Part shown: one piece after another, positions 24,324 through 36,949 of the stretch
How the letters are laid out: every line of letters begins with the position of its first letter
Numbering within the stretch: the first letter of the stretch is position 1
Origin: Mallotus nudiflorus
Taxonomy: Eukaryota; Streptophyta; Magnoliopsida; Malpighiales; Euphorbiaceae
DNA length: 64,000 bases
Assembly: GCA_947683625.1 (NCBI GenBank)
Contig: CANTUR010000046.1
Span: 2,654,501 to 2,718,500 of the forward strand
Direction of reading: 5' to 3'
Notes under the pieces: generated by a model
Databases searched by the model: none
What the model was told of the DNA's origin: nothing
What the model saw: the letters and a program-made list of their open reading frames with translations, nothing else
Program-made: the position numbers and the translations under genes

Positions 24324-27155
24324 CTATAGTTTATATGGGTTATTATTATAATTATTGTATGTTATTATTGTCATGGTTATTATTTTTATTATCATTAGTA
24401 TTATTTTTATTGTTTAATATTATTATGAATATTATTCTTATTATCCAATTATTTTATTAATAGTATTAATTTCAATTTTCATATTATATTTATTTGTATT
24501 TAGGTGCATGTGTGTGTACCTATATATATAACACAAAACACAAAAATCCATCTCCCTCTCCCTCGCACAATCCAGTTTGCTTCCTGCCACTGTGCCTTTC
24601 TTCTCTTCACATCGAAGCCACCCTAGCCTTCACCGTCCAACCTTCATCCTTCCACCGTCATCTCCTCCTCAGTCTATCTTCCTCCTCACGATGCCAAAGG
24701 ATAGCAAGCAGTTGCAGCAGCGTCAACAAGTGGTTCCTCGTCATTGCTCCCTCCTTCGACCACCACAGCTTGTCTTCCTAGTGTTGTTCAACTCCCTGAG
24801 TTATGAGGAAGTCGATCCTAGGCTCAGTTCAAGCTCTGGTTTGTTCATTTGTAAGTTTTTCTTGGTTTTTGGTTTATGGCTATTTAAGGTTTCTAATTTT
24901 TTTTAAGTTAAATTTAGTTGATTTGTGAAATCTTGCTTCACAAAAATTGATCCTAGTAGCTCAAGCTTTTCAAATACATATTTTTTAATTTTTAGAATTT
25001 ATGAATTTTGGTTAATTTTTTATAATTTTATTATTAATTATTGAATTTTTGTTAATTAATTATTTTAATTATGGTTTTGGTTAAATTAGTGTTATTATAT
25101 GTTGATATTAATTTTAGTGTTGAGAACATAATTTTTTAGAATATTATATAATTTTTAATAATATTTTTGTATTATGTATATATTGGAAGTTTGGGTTAAA
25201 GTTATATTTTTGTTGAAAATATTGTTTAATTATATGTTTTAGATAATTTTGGTATAATCTATGGTGATAAAATAATTTTAATGATTTTGTATAATTTTTG
25301 AGGAAATTATTTGTATTATGTGATTTTTTATAATATAGGTTAATTCTTGATTTTTGTTGAAAATATAGTCAAATATTATATTTTAAATGATTTTATGATT
25401 ATATAGAGTATTAAAATGATTTTTATAAATTATTTGTAATTTTTAACCAATTAATATTAATTTTTGAAAAATATATTCAAATATATATTATTTACTATTT
25501 TGGTGATAAATGGGTTTTAAATTAATTTTATTATATAATTAAACTATTACGTAGTTAATTGTGAATTTAAACATTTTAGGTTAATTATTTGAAATTTTGG
25601 TTTTTTTTTATTAATATTTGAGATTTTATTAGTTAATTTGTGATAATTTTGGAATATTATGTAAATAATAGTATTTTATTATTTTTATGATGTTAAATTG
25701 TAATTTTAATAATTATTTGCAATTTATGGTAATTTAATTGTTAAATGGGAATTTTGTTCCATTTATGAATTTTATTACTAAATATTATTTAAAAAACCAG
25801 AATTTTATATTTTTGTTGGAAAATAAAGGTTTATAATATTTTTATGGATTTTTTATGATTTTTATGATTTTATTATTTAATATTGTTGGTTTGTGATTTG
25901 TGAACCTTGGTTGAAGATTTGTGCAGTTTGGGGTCCCAACCCGAGGTTTTGTATTTTGTGATTTTAGAAGTGTATTTTCTATGCAGAATCGGCCCTACTT
26001 TTGTAGGGAGATATCCGTTTTACAAAGGAGACTCTACCGAATTTTTGGTAGATTTCTCATAAAACATTACATCGGTCCGAGTCTAGTTTTGGAATTTTGA
26101 TTAAGTTTTTCTATAGCAATCTTAGAAGTGTAAAGTTAGAAGTTTATTCTGATTCATTATTATTTATTTTCTAGCTATGCCGCGACTAAGACCTCTCAGA
26201 CCAGGCCCGCCGAGTCTGTCTCATGGAGAGCGAATTAGTGAATTATTATACTATATATATATATATATATATATGCATTGCATTTAGGATGCATGACTTA
26301 GGATTTTTCATTTTCATTATATGTTTTAAAAGTGATTTAATTTATAACATGGTTTGGTATATTTTCAGTTTATTTTTAGTATATTTCGATATATATGTTT
26401 GCATATTTTCAATATACATTTAATATATCTTTGGTATATTTAGGGTTTATTTTGATATATGCATGTTACATAATTAGGTATATTTTTAGTATATTTTTTA
26501 TCTGTTTCAAAATAAATGTATGTTATATTTTCAATATATATACTTAGAATGTTTTAGTATATTATTGGTTTATAATTAGTATATTTTTATGGTTGATTTC
26601 GAATTTATTTAGCATATATATACTTGAAATATACTTAGTTTATTTTAGGTATATTTCTGGTATATATATGGTTTATTTTGTTATTATGAATGTGGTTATG
26701 CATTATTTATTTTCCATATGTATGTTTAATTTTAATTGAAGGATATTAATAGAACGTGCTACCTAGTGGGCAGCACTAGGACCGAGTACGTATTGGTGCG
26801 ATAGATTTTAGGGTTGATTTACTAACTTATTTGAGGTGACATTTGATTGATTATTTATTAAGATTGATGAGATTGAGTAGTGTGATTATGGGAGCTCAAT
26901 TGACCTACTATCTCAGGGCCAATCACACTGACAGTGAGACTGCTGGAGCTCGGTTGACTTAATGTCTCGGGGCCAATCTACTATCCATAATGGAATAAGT
27001 GAATTGATTTGGAATTAAGTGAGCCTGTAAGGTTAGAGAGTTATTATTGATTGAGGTTACAATTAAATATGGTTCTATTTGATCCTTCATGTATTCAAAT
27101 AAATTTTTTCTGCATTTATTATATATATAAAAGCAGAGTTTGGCATTTGTGTGAA

Positions 27156-27214
<59 letters not shown>

Positions 27215-27671
27215 TGTTTGGTTGTATATGGTTTAGATTGCATATATATATATATTATAATAATTCACTCAGTGAGGTTTGAGCCCCTTTAATTATTTTT
27301 TTCAAGAGATCTTAAATTGTCAGAGCTTAGTAGTATTGCTCTTCACCGATGTTCTTCCGCCCCGGCAAGATTATGTAAAATTTATATTTAAACTATGATT
27401 TGTATTCTAGAAACTACAGTAGTAGTGTTATTGTATCAGAAGAGTATTATTTTATTATTGATACTTTGCATCCAGTATATTGTATGAATATTTTTATTTA
27501 GAATATGATATTAAGTATTTATTTTTATATATCGATTTGAAAATTTTTAATTCTATCATATTTTTATTTAATTATTGCATGCTTTTATTTTTAAGGCTTG
27601 CTACGAGTTTCGGATTCGAAATAATTCAAGTTCCCTAGCGCCGGTCATGACTCACGGTTTGGGTTGTGACA
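23928..27671 (+). mobile_element. Solo LTR of a Tekay/Del-like chromovirus (3.7 kb)
   Basis: The right end (about 27260-27671: 'aattcactcagtgagg', 'tctagaa...cagtagtagtgtt', final GGTTTGGGTTGTGACA) is the reverse complement of the chromovirus LTR ends at 33339 and 52138. The left end is TGCAATGATCC. A TATA-like run near 24512-24528 precedes a C+T-rich segment (24540-24780), as expected for a transcription start. TA runs occur at about 24307, 26253 and 27158. No internal region or primer-binding site follows, so this is a solo LTR left by recombination between two LTRs. Short + ORFs at 24257-24906 and 26223-26423 are LTR or microsatellite frames. Confidence 0.75.
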
Positions 27672-27676
27672 GAAAA
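27672..27676. repeat. Target-site duplication GAAAA, right copy
   Basis: Matches 23923-23927. Confidence 0.6.
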
Positions 27677-29458
27677 TAAAGGAGAATTAAAAGTTAGAGG
27701 ATAGCACATAAGAACTTAAGGAGTTTGATTCATAAATGAATCTATTTCTCCACCTAACTTATCCCCAAGTTAGTATTTTCAATACACACACCAATCTTAT
27801 ACACAAAGATTAAGATTATAAGAGTTTTAAGATTAACTCTAAACTTTACAATAATGAGCTTTTAAATAAGGCTTAACTCTAACCATAAACCCGAGTGTTT
27901 TAATGGAGAAACAGTTAAACCAAATCCTTTTAAAAATAATTTCACTTCTTATTTAATCTAACCTAAGAATTAGATGAAGTTTAAGGCATACCTTTAACAC
28001 ACAATCAACTCTTAAAAGAGTTAATGAATCATAAGAAAGGTAGATGAGAGTAAAAGTGCTCAATTAATGCTAAGAGAGAAAAATTCAACCACCAAAGTTT
28101 ATTATTCTTGAATAAAGCTTTAGGGGTGATTTAAGTACTTGAGCATCACAAATGTAGCTATTGGAGGCATTAAGTTCATCCACAATCATCTTTAAATTTC
28201 ATTAAATGCAAAATAGCTTTTTATAAATAAACAGTTACTCACACTTAAGGGCATGCTTTAGGAGTGATGGATGAAAATATGGTCGTTATTGTTGCAGGTG
28301 ACTATTTTGCCTTAGAGAGATGCCTAGTCACGAGTTGCTCATAGTTGTAAGGACAGCTCGTGAGTGGCTCAGGAACTTTGCCAACTTGAGGTTGTTATGG
28401 CTCAAGATTTGGATCACTAATCATGAGGTAGTCATAGCCTGGAGGGGCTGCTCATAATCATAAGGGGTGCCCGTAAGCAACTCTAGCCAATTTTCTCATT
28501 CTCGAGCTTATAAGCATATTAAGCTCATGAGTAAGGCTCTGAGTTGTGAGCCTTACCCGTGGGGGATACCCTATAGGCTAGTTTTGAACACCTTTTATTC
28601 TTGAATTCTCCCTAATAAACCTTAAAGATTATTAGGGCATTTTGGTGAGTTAAAGGTCTTGAATTAATTCATCTTAGTTCTTCATATATGATTGAATCTA
28701 AAACACAGTTAAATAAGCATATTAGATTAATCAAATTATTTGTTAAAGTCAAAACTTTAAAGATTGAATAAACCTAAGGTCAACAATGTCCCCATTTTTT
28801 ACTTTGACAAATAATTTGAGTGTGTGTGTTTTGTGCATAATCAAGTGAACTATATAAGGCGTATATTCCTCCCCCTTAATTCATGCCTAAATAAAAAGAA
28901 TAGCAAAGGAAATAGTAATATGTGCATGATAACAAAAATTATAACTACACATTAGCATATGTTTGCATCAAACTTATTAATGAGTTTGCATCAAACATAT
29001 TAGCAATATGAAAGAACATACATGCACATACATGTCTCCCCCTTTTTTAATGATTAAAAGGAGTAATAGCAAATGAAATTTTCATTAAACATAAAAAAGA
29101 ACATGTAGTGCATAAGCCAAACTAAGAAATAAAGGATCACATACTAAACAAATCTAAACACAAAATTAAAAAAAAAAAACTAAACATATCTAAATATAAA
29201 CCAAAGAAAAACAAAATATAAGAAAACATAAACTATGCACAAAGAGCATCTAGGATAAGGGATCAATGGCTTGGTCATCTCTTTAAGTTTCTTTATGAGA
29301 TGGAACTTGAAATGCTTAAGGAAAAGGATGAGAAGACCAAGTTCATTATAGGTTATGGTAGGCATAAAGGTGGTGAATGTCATACTCCACATGATCCATC
29401 CTCCTATCAAAGTGATCCAGTCTTATGTCCACTTGATCAAAGCAATTGTTGAAGTTTA
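27677..29458. other. Unassigned repetitive-looking sequence
   Basis: No ORF with recognisable domains. A phrase about 'cactcacgagttgctcat' is repeated with variation at 28320-28570. The region around 28790-29060 has T-rich tracts like 'gtccccattttttactttgacaaa' and 'ctccccctttttt'. Probably remnants of the element into which the solo LTR inserted. Confidence 0.4.
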
Positions 29459-29719
29459 AATAAGTGCCCCCCTTAAGGACTTGGGTTATAGACCATGGTT
29501 AGATTGGCCTAGCACATATTCTTTGATCAAGTAAAAGCTAAAAGTGATGGTTAGCCGATTTACAATCCTATGAACCTAGGGGATCATAGAACCATAAATC
29601 AATGCCATCGATTTATAAGGACATGGAAAAATGAATGCAAGAATAAAATAATAATTAGTAAAATAATTTTAAAAAACATAAGCGTAATCAGTATCTCTTA
29701 TCTCTAGTGGATTTGCCAC
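29459..29719 (-). mobile_element. 5' leader and primer-binding site of element C
   Basis: The segment matches the leader of element B (about 46230-46493), including 'gacttgggtta', 'aaaagtgat(a/g)gttagcc' and 'ccatcgattta'. The last bases read on the minus strand as GTGGCAAATCCACTAGAGA, the primer-binding site directly inside the LTR. The rest of the internal region of C to the left is missing. Confidence 0.7.
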
Positions 29720-31690
29720 TATAGACGGCAGGATTTAGCATGCACCCAAGTTTTTGACAACCATAACATTGTTTGAGTTCATGACTCTAAGAAACACACT
29801 AACCACTATCACATAGATAGGGCGTGAAGATGAGGAGTCATCACACAGGGTAATAACCGGGACAATGTGTGAGTGGTGGTAACTCAATTCTCTAAAAGAG
29901 AGCTAGCACCACACTAAGAAGATTCTAAATACAAAATACTAACTTCTTTTAGTCTCGTGTTCTTTTAGAATTACTTTATGAATTACTATCTTATTCTTTA
30001 TTTACATACAATTTCATTTTAAACCCTTATTTTAATAATAATTACAAGAAAACTAGTCAATGAAAAGCATACAAACAATGCATTCATTTAAGCTCATAAA
30101 CCCTAAATTATTCTAATCTACATTGATTTTAATTAGATGGGCTTATTCGACATGTTTTAATTTACAAGCAAGCCTAATGACAAATGGGCCTAATTCCTAT
30201 GAGCTTAAGTCTACTTATTTTAATTCTAAAAAAGAGCATAAATCTATAAATTATAAAAGCTTTAAATTAATGGGCTTAATTCTGAATTTTTAGTTTTAAA
30301 ATGATCCTAACTCTATAAATTATGGAAAAAGGGTTTAAATTAATGAGCTATGTCTAATTAATTAAACTAAATGGGTCTATGTCTAAATTAGTGAAGTGGG
30401 CCTAAATGCCTTCTAACCTAAATCTAATTAATTATGGGCATAATGATGCATTAATTAAACCTAAAATGTTAAATTAGTTGGGCCTATTAAATTGGACTTA
30501 AAATTAAATGAACCTAGCTACTAATTAAATGGGATTAATAAATTAACTACACCTAATTAGCTTATTTACAAATCTAAACAAATCAAATAAAATGGGCTTA
30601 AAATAAATTAATTAACAAATAATTAACAAGCAATTCTAATTCTATTCACTTAAATCTAATTCAATTTTAATTAAAAACCCTAATTTTAATATCTATGCCA
30701 TGTAAATTACCCAATTGAAACCCTAATTACTAACCAATTAATTAAAATAAAAATACACAACGCACACATGATTTCACTATCCCACTATTGGAGTTATTAC
30801 AATGATCTACTAAAAATAAAAATAAAAATTAATTACAACCCTTAATAAAATAAATTAAACAAATACAAAACCTAAAAATAAAAGAAATAAAACTAAACAA
30901 AATAAAATAAAAACTTGAATTTATTCATGGATTCTCCATGGGTTTTATTCTTCACAGTTGATTCATATCACCCCATCCATCATAAACAAAAAAAAAAGAT
31001 TAGTAATTAATAAAATTTAAAATTAAATTAAATAAATTCAAAATCAAATAAAAAAAGAGTAGAAGAAGAGATGATTTAGTGGATATAGTATTGATTCCCC
31101 TTATAAAGCGATCACCATTAATGGAAAGTCTATGACTTTTGTCTTGTCTAGGAATTTTTAGTTTATCTGAATCTAATTCATGGCAAAGAACTAAAAAAAA
31201 ATATGTGAAAATAAAGGAGGAAAGACAGTAATTTTAGCTCACAACTAAAATTAAAAAGGTCACGAGAAAGAATTAAAAGCTAGGAAGAAGTTTTTTTTTT
31301 CTTTTTGAAAACTCTCAATTAAAAACTACATAAAAACTTTCATGGCTAAAATCAAGTAAGTCTCCACAGCTAAGATCCAAAACCCTCTAGGAAGTCTCTC
31401 CCTTCCTCTGTGAAAAGAAGTACGTATTTATAAAAACAATACCCTGTAACCATAAGTTGGGAAGAGGATAAAAATAACAAAAAAATATCTTTAATATTTA
31501 TCTAATAAAAAAAACAAATTTATCAAATAACAAACAATAAAAAATAAGGATGACATAAAATAAAAATAATATAATTTATTAAAACAAAAAAAAATTGTGG
31601 GAATTATTTTATCAATCAGAATTATATAATTCCAGCTGGAATTACATAATTCTTGTTAGAATTATACAATTCCAACAAAAACAATTGAAA
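29720..31690 (-). mobile_element. LTR of Tat-like element C, main part
   Basis: It starts TATAGACGGC (degenerate TGTAGAC) beside a primer-binding site, so it is the 5' LTR of a minus-strand element. It follows A and B through the 'gggcctaa' region to the AATTCC/GGAATT inverted motifs at 31598-31680. After about 31690 homology stops. The missing LTR end is probably at 54740-54862, displaced by the chromovirus insertion. Confidence 0.7.
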
Positions 31691-33338
31691 GAAAATGGCC
31701 ACTATATCCACTTCCTCGCATTTTCAAAAGAGGAAATTTCACCTCATGTCTCCTTTGACTTCTTTAATTTCATTGGTGTGTTGCCCATTCAATTTTGTTG
31801 TTGCAGTTTTTAGTTTTGTACCCATTTTGGCTCTGTGTTTTCATTCATTAATTTTGGTGTTTTCCACCTTTTTTTCATTTTTTTTTATTTTTTATGTAAT
31901 TTTTTTACCTATTTTTTAGTTTTGAAGTCATCTTTAATTTAAGTTAAGTGATTATATGTATTTATTTGATTTGTATATTTTAAATAATTTAATTTTATAT
32001 TCTAAATAAAAAAAATTATTTTAAAATTTACTATTATTTAAAATATAAAAATTAGCTAAGCAAACAAAAAATTGCCCATAATCTTCAATAATTTTCTTCA
32101 TAATTATTTAGAATTTAGAGATTAAACTAACTAAACTAAAAATTACCCATAGTAGTCAATAATTATTTTTTCCAATAAAAGTAACAAAAAAATTATGAAA
32201 TATATCAAATAAATTATTATTTTTCTTACTGATAATAATAAAAGTAAAAATTATATTTATAGTCTTAATTTTATTATTAATAATGAAAAAACTAAAAAAA
32301 ACATAGCAACAAACAACAACAATTGCAATTTTTTTGTTGCTTTTGTTAATTTTGTTGATTTTTGTTGTTTTGGTTGTTGTTTTCAATTGTTTTTATTTGT
32401 TGATTTTTGTTCAAAATAAAAAAAAAATTAACAAAAAAATAAAAAATTATGAAATATATCAAAAAATTTATTATTATTATTATTATTAATGCTAATAAAA
32501 GTAAAATTTTATTTCTGGCCTTAATTTTATTATTAATAATGAAAAAAAAAACAATTTTAAAAAGAATAAAAAACATCAACAATCAACAACTATAATTTTT
32601 TTTTTTATTTTTGTTGTTTCAATTGTTGTTTTTAGTTTTTTTTTTTTTTTTGTTATTTCAGTTTGTTGATTTTTTTTCATATTTTTTCGGTGTTTTTTAG
32701 TTTATGTTACAAATACATAAGAATTATAAACTTGTTATATGTTGATGGATTTTTTAAAAAAAAAAGTTAGACATTTTAATAAACAAATTCATGTTAAAAA
32801 AATAAAATCCATATTCTATAAGAAAATAAAAGGAGAAAATTTTGTTTATTTATTGCTATTATAATAGTTGAAGATATTTATTGTTTGGTTTTAACAACAA
32901 TTGAAGATGTTTAGTTCATAATTATTCAATTGAAAAAAAAAGTCTTAAGAGAAAAAAATAGTGACTAAAAAAAAGAAACATTAAGAATAAAATGAAGACC
33001 ATACCTTAAAAATAAAATAAAAAATTGAGCAAAAAAGTTGAGAAAAAAATATAAAGATAGTAGGAAAAAAAGGATAAAGATAGTACCATAAAAATACAAA
33101 AAAAATGTTTAGCAAAAAAACATTGAGAAAAAAAATGAAGACGATAGAAAAAATGTTGAGCAAAAAAATATCGAGAAAAAAAAAATAGATGAAGACACTA
33201 TAAAGCTAGAAAATGTTGAAAAAATAAAGAAAACAAATAAAATGTTGAGAAAAAAATTATAAAGCAAAACAAAGTTGAAAAAACCAGTAAAAAGGAAAAA
33301 ATGCTAGAAAGAAAAGATAGCCCTAAAAATAAGGGTGG
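31691..33338. other. Unassigned A/T- and purine-rich sequence
   Basis: No gene. 31860-32960 is extremely AT-rich with 'gttgttgtt' runs. 32980-33330 is a degenerate purine repeat around 'aaaaatgttgagaaaaaa'. ORFs at 31595-31919, 32156-32582 and 32981-33434 are compositional artefacts. It may be extra sequence within the LTR of element C or a separate insertion. Confidence 0.4.
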
Positions 33339-33650
33339 TGTCATAACCCAAACCCAAAGGCACGTGAACGACACCAAGGGATGGAAAAACATGAAGCTTC
33401 CGAAATCCGTAGTAAGCCTTAGGAAAATTTTCACAATAAAATTAATAAATTTTAAATTCTAACGAAAATCCAGTAGAGTTTCCTCTGTACCAAAACAAAA
33501 CCACAACATGTAGAAATAAAAATAACACTTCCAATATAATTTTTAAACAATACTTCTCCACAAATACATATACCTCAATCATAATAAAATTCACAATACA
33601 AATTATACAAGTTCGTTTACTGCAGTAGTGTTCTAGAATTCAAATTTACC

Positions 33651-33681
<31 letters not shown>

Positions 33682-35641
33682 TATATCCAATGGACCTACA
33701 TAATATAACTGGTGAAAAAGAAATTCGACACATATGATTATAACTATCAAACCGTCTTTGAGGTCCTAGAAAAATAAAATTGAGGGGAATTAGATTTCAC
33801 TGAATGAATTAATCTTATAAGATGCATACTGGTTTTAAAAATCATTATTTAAAACAATGAAAGAAAACAATTATTTAAAATCCTTTTGTATTTTGTTAAA
33901 ATCTATTTTTATAAAATATCCTTTCAAAATCCATAAATATCTTATTACAAATTCCTCAAATGAAAATCATATAATTTAAATCATTGGTGGAAAACAATGG
34001 TAGAATCCTAACACTCAATTCTAGTAGCCTTCAAACTCTATTAAATCCAATTGACTGTCATCTCGAGAGTTCAAGCTCAATTGAGTTATAGCCATAGTCC
34101 AATCACTTAATTTATTTTCGATATCCCGAGAGAACAAGCTCAACCAAATTATATCTTTAATTCTAGCTCAAGAGAACAAGCTCTACTGAGTTTCAACCTG
34201 AGAGTACATGCTCCACCGAGCTCAATCCACATACTACTCAACAAAACAAGTTGTATCAAGCCAATCTACATAATTAGACTTGAGATCACAACCAGTGAGC
34301 AGACCGGATAGCATGTTCTATCATTACTCCAACCCAAGAGAACAAGCTCTATCGAGCCAATCTATATAATTAGACTTGAGATCACAACTAGTGAGCAAAT
34401 CGGATAGCACGTTCTACCATTTACTCCAAAACATATAGAAAATAAAATGTGATAAAAAAAAGGAGATAAAATATAATAAAATAAAATCAACTAATGTTTC
34501 CTTCAAAAATTATCCACAATAATAAAATAAATAAATATATCACGCATGTAGCAAGATTTATTATCTTTAATATATATATATATATATAAGATTTATTTAG
34601 AGAGTTCGAAAGCAAGAGGTGCAGAGTCTAAGTAGCCGAGGAAGCATCAACTAGCATGCTCCAATTATGAGTTAATTTTATAGAATGTTTGTTGACAATA
34701 CTTAAATTAGAATTATCATTTAAGTATTGTCAATAAACATTCTATAAAATTAACTGATAGTTGGAGTGTGCTAGTTGATGCTTCCTTGGCTGCTTAGACT
34801 CTGCACCTCTTGCTTCAAAACTCTCTAAATAAATATTATTTAATTAATAAATAACTTTAAATAAATTCTTAAAAATCTTAGACAAATTATAAAAATTCAA
34901 GAAATGATTAAAATAGCCTTATAAATATCAAAATAATTAATTTTGAGGTTCAAAGGATTTTTCTCAATGAGTTAAGTAATTTAAATGGAAATTGAACAAT
35001 TGCCACCACAATCATCCCAAAAATCATATCTCAAAATTCATAAGGAACAAGACTAAACTCAATTTATAGAAATTGATCACCACAATTTATACTACTTATT
35101 AAAAATAGTTCACAATTATTTTCAGATCAGTACCATTTACTCGCCAGAATTTAGGTGGAACCCATCGGATTTCTCATTGAAAACATAACACCTGACCAAA
35201 AAGGTTATACCAAAATGTTCTCCACAATTGATAGAACACAACTAAAGCCTTAAATGCAACAAAATATACACAGAATTCATGGATTAAAAAATTAAAGAAA
35301 AATTATTTTAAAATTCATAAAAAGTTGAATCGGATGAGATCGAATGCTCGATTAATGGCTACAAACTCCTGGTAATGAGAGGAACACAACTGAAGCAATC
35401 CTAGAAGCTAAAAGTCATTAGAATAATGAGAAATGATAGTACATAATAAGTGACAATTCTTCTCCAAACTACATTATTTTAGGCCATTTCTCATAAAAAG
35501 AAAACTACTAGAGTGAAGAGGAGGATGAGAAGAAGCTATGGTTCAAATTTAGGGTTAATTAGAGGTCCTTTGGATAGTTAACAGAGGAGAAGAAAATTTT
35601 AGGTATCAAAAGGTAATTTGCCACTCAAAACAGACTAAATC
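33339..35641 (-). mobile_element. Left (3') LTR of the nested chromovirus, truncated
   Basis: It starts TGTCATAACCCAAACCC and parallels the right LTR (52138-54184) over its length: 'ggcacgtgaacgacacc', 'gcagtagtgttctagaattcaa', 'tgaatgaattaatcttata', the 'agagaacaagctc' block and 'taatcctagaagctaaaagtca'-like phrases. It ends abruptly against pol-derived sequence at 35641, so the polypurine tract and the first part of U3 are deleted. A TA run lies at about 33650-33688. Confidence 0.8.
34591..34834. repeat. Large palindrome (two 117-bp arms, 10-bp loop)
   Basis: The left arm (34591-34707, TTTAGAGAGTTCGAAAGCAAG ... TACTTAAAT) is the near-perfect reverse complement of the right arm (34718-34834). 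The loop is TAGAATTATC. The matching region of the right chromovirus LTR (about 53260-53390) has only the right-arm orientation, so the inverted copy arose in this LTR. Confidence 0.85.
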
Positions 35642-36944
35642 CACAACATGGTTACTCCACAATACGTTCACCATATGAATTTCTTTGGTGTGAAGTTGAC
35701 AAATTTGTCCATCTATGATTGCCACTGGGTACTTTTTATATGTCAAATCTTCACTAAGCTCCATTGTCTATGACTGAACATGTGAAGGATCAGAGATGTA
35801 CTTCCTTACTATAGAAACATGGAATATTGGACGAATCTATAGCAACTCTGGTGGTAACACCAGTCTACAAGCAACATCACCAACTCTTGAACGAACCTCA
35901 AACAGTCTAATATACCTTGGATCTAACTTGCTCTTCTTACCAAATTTCATTACTCCTTTTATTGCTGACACATTGAGAAACACCATGTCTCCAATAGAAC
36001 ACAATACATCTTTCCTCTTAGTATCAGTGTAGCTTTTCTATCGGTTAAAAGTTATTCTCAACCTCTGTTGAATGAGAGGAATCTTTTCAAAAGTCATTTG
36101 CACCAATTCTGGGCCTGTTATCTACCTCTCTCTAACTTACCAACATAAAGGTGATCTACACTTCCTTCCATACAATGCTTCATATGGAGCCATTCCAATA
36201 CTTGTATGATAATTATTATTATATGCAAATTCAATCAAAGGTAAGTGCAAATCTCATTAACCACCAAAATCTATCACACACATTCTTAGCATATCTTTTA
36301 AGGTTTAAATGGTCATTTCTAACTAACCATCCATTTAAGGATGAAACATTATACTAAATTCAAGTCTCATACGTAAGGCCTTATGCAACTCTTTTTAAAA
36401 GACTAAAGTAAAAGTAGCTCCTCTATCAGACACTATACTTTTTGGTACCCTATAGAGGCAAACAATTTGATATATATGTAATCTTGCTAACCTATTAGTA
36501 GGGTACGTCTTCTTAATTAGCAAAAGGTGAGATGACTTGGTTAGCCTGTCAATTATCACCCAAATGGCATTATAACATCTAGTTGTATGAGGTAATCTAG
36601 TCACAAAATCCATAGCAATCATATCCCATTTCCACTTTATAATGGCCAACTGTTGTAACAATCCTAAGGGCCTCTAATGTTCCAATTTCACTGGTTGACA
36701 TGTGAGACACCTAGATAAAAACTCTACAATGTCTCTTTTCATCCTATTCCACCAATATGTATCTTTCAAATTAATATACATCTTGGAAGAACCTGGATAA
36801 ACACTATAAGTAGAAAAGTGAGCTTCCTCCATAATCTTCTTTTCTAGCTCATTCACATCTAGCACATACAACCTAGTGCCCAAACATAGTACACCCTCAC
36901 TATCAATAAAAAATTCTCTAGATTGACCTTGCTACACTTCAAAC
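35642..36944 (-). pseudogene. Chromovirus integrase and chromodomain-linker remnant
   Basis: This continues the pol at 48590-51990 after the insertion of element B. On the minus strand it shows the integrase zinc-binding region (36674-36883, HFSTYSVYPGSSKMY ... CLTCQ, second His replaced by Tyr), the catalytic core (36395-36661, with MDFVTRLP and SDRGATF), and the C-terminal region down to 35642 (FGKKSKLDPRYI, FHVS, EDLTYKKYPVAIID, VLWSNHVV). The EDLTY...VLW block is characteristic of Tekay/Del-type chromoviruses. Stops interrupt it, and the end of the domain is missing where the left LTR begins. Confidence 0.85.
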
Positions 36945-36949
36945 ATTAT
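36945..36949. repeat. Target-site duplication ATTAT, left copy
   Basis: Precedes element B and matches 48585-48589. Confidence 0.85.

Noticed and set aside
24494..24906. Overlapping + ORFs of 95 and 109 codons, rich in Ser and Pro
   Set aside because: They fall in the C+T-rich part of the solo LTR just after its TATA-like run and resemble no protein.
26959..27243. ORFs with long Tyr-Ile runs on both strands
   Set aside because: Produced by a TA microsatellite.
33334..33338. GGTGG as target duplication of the chromovirus
   Set aside because: No matching pentamer with a CA end was found at the right side; the right LTR end could not be located.
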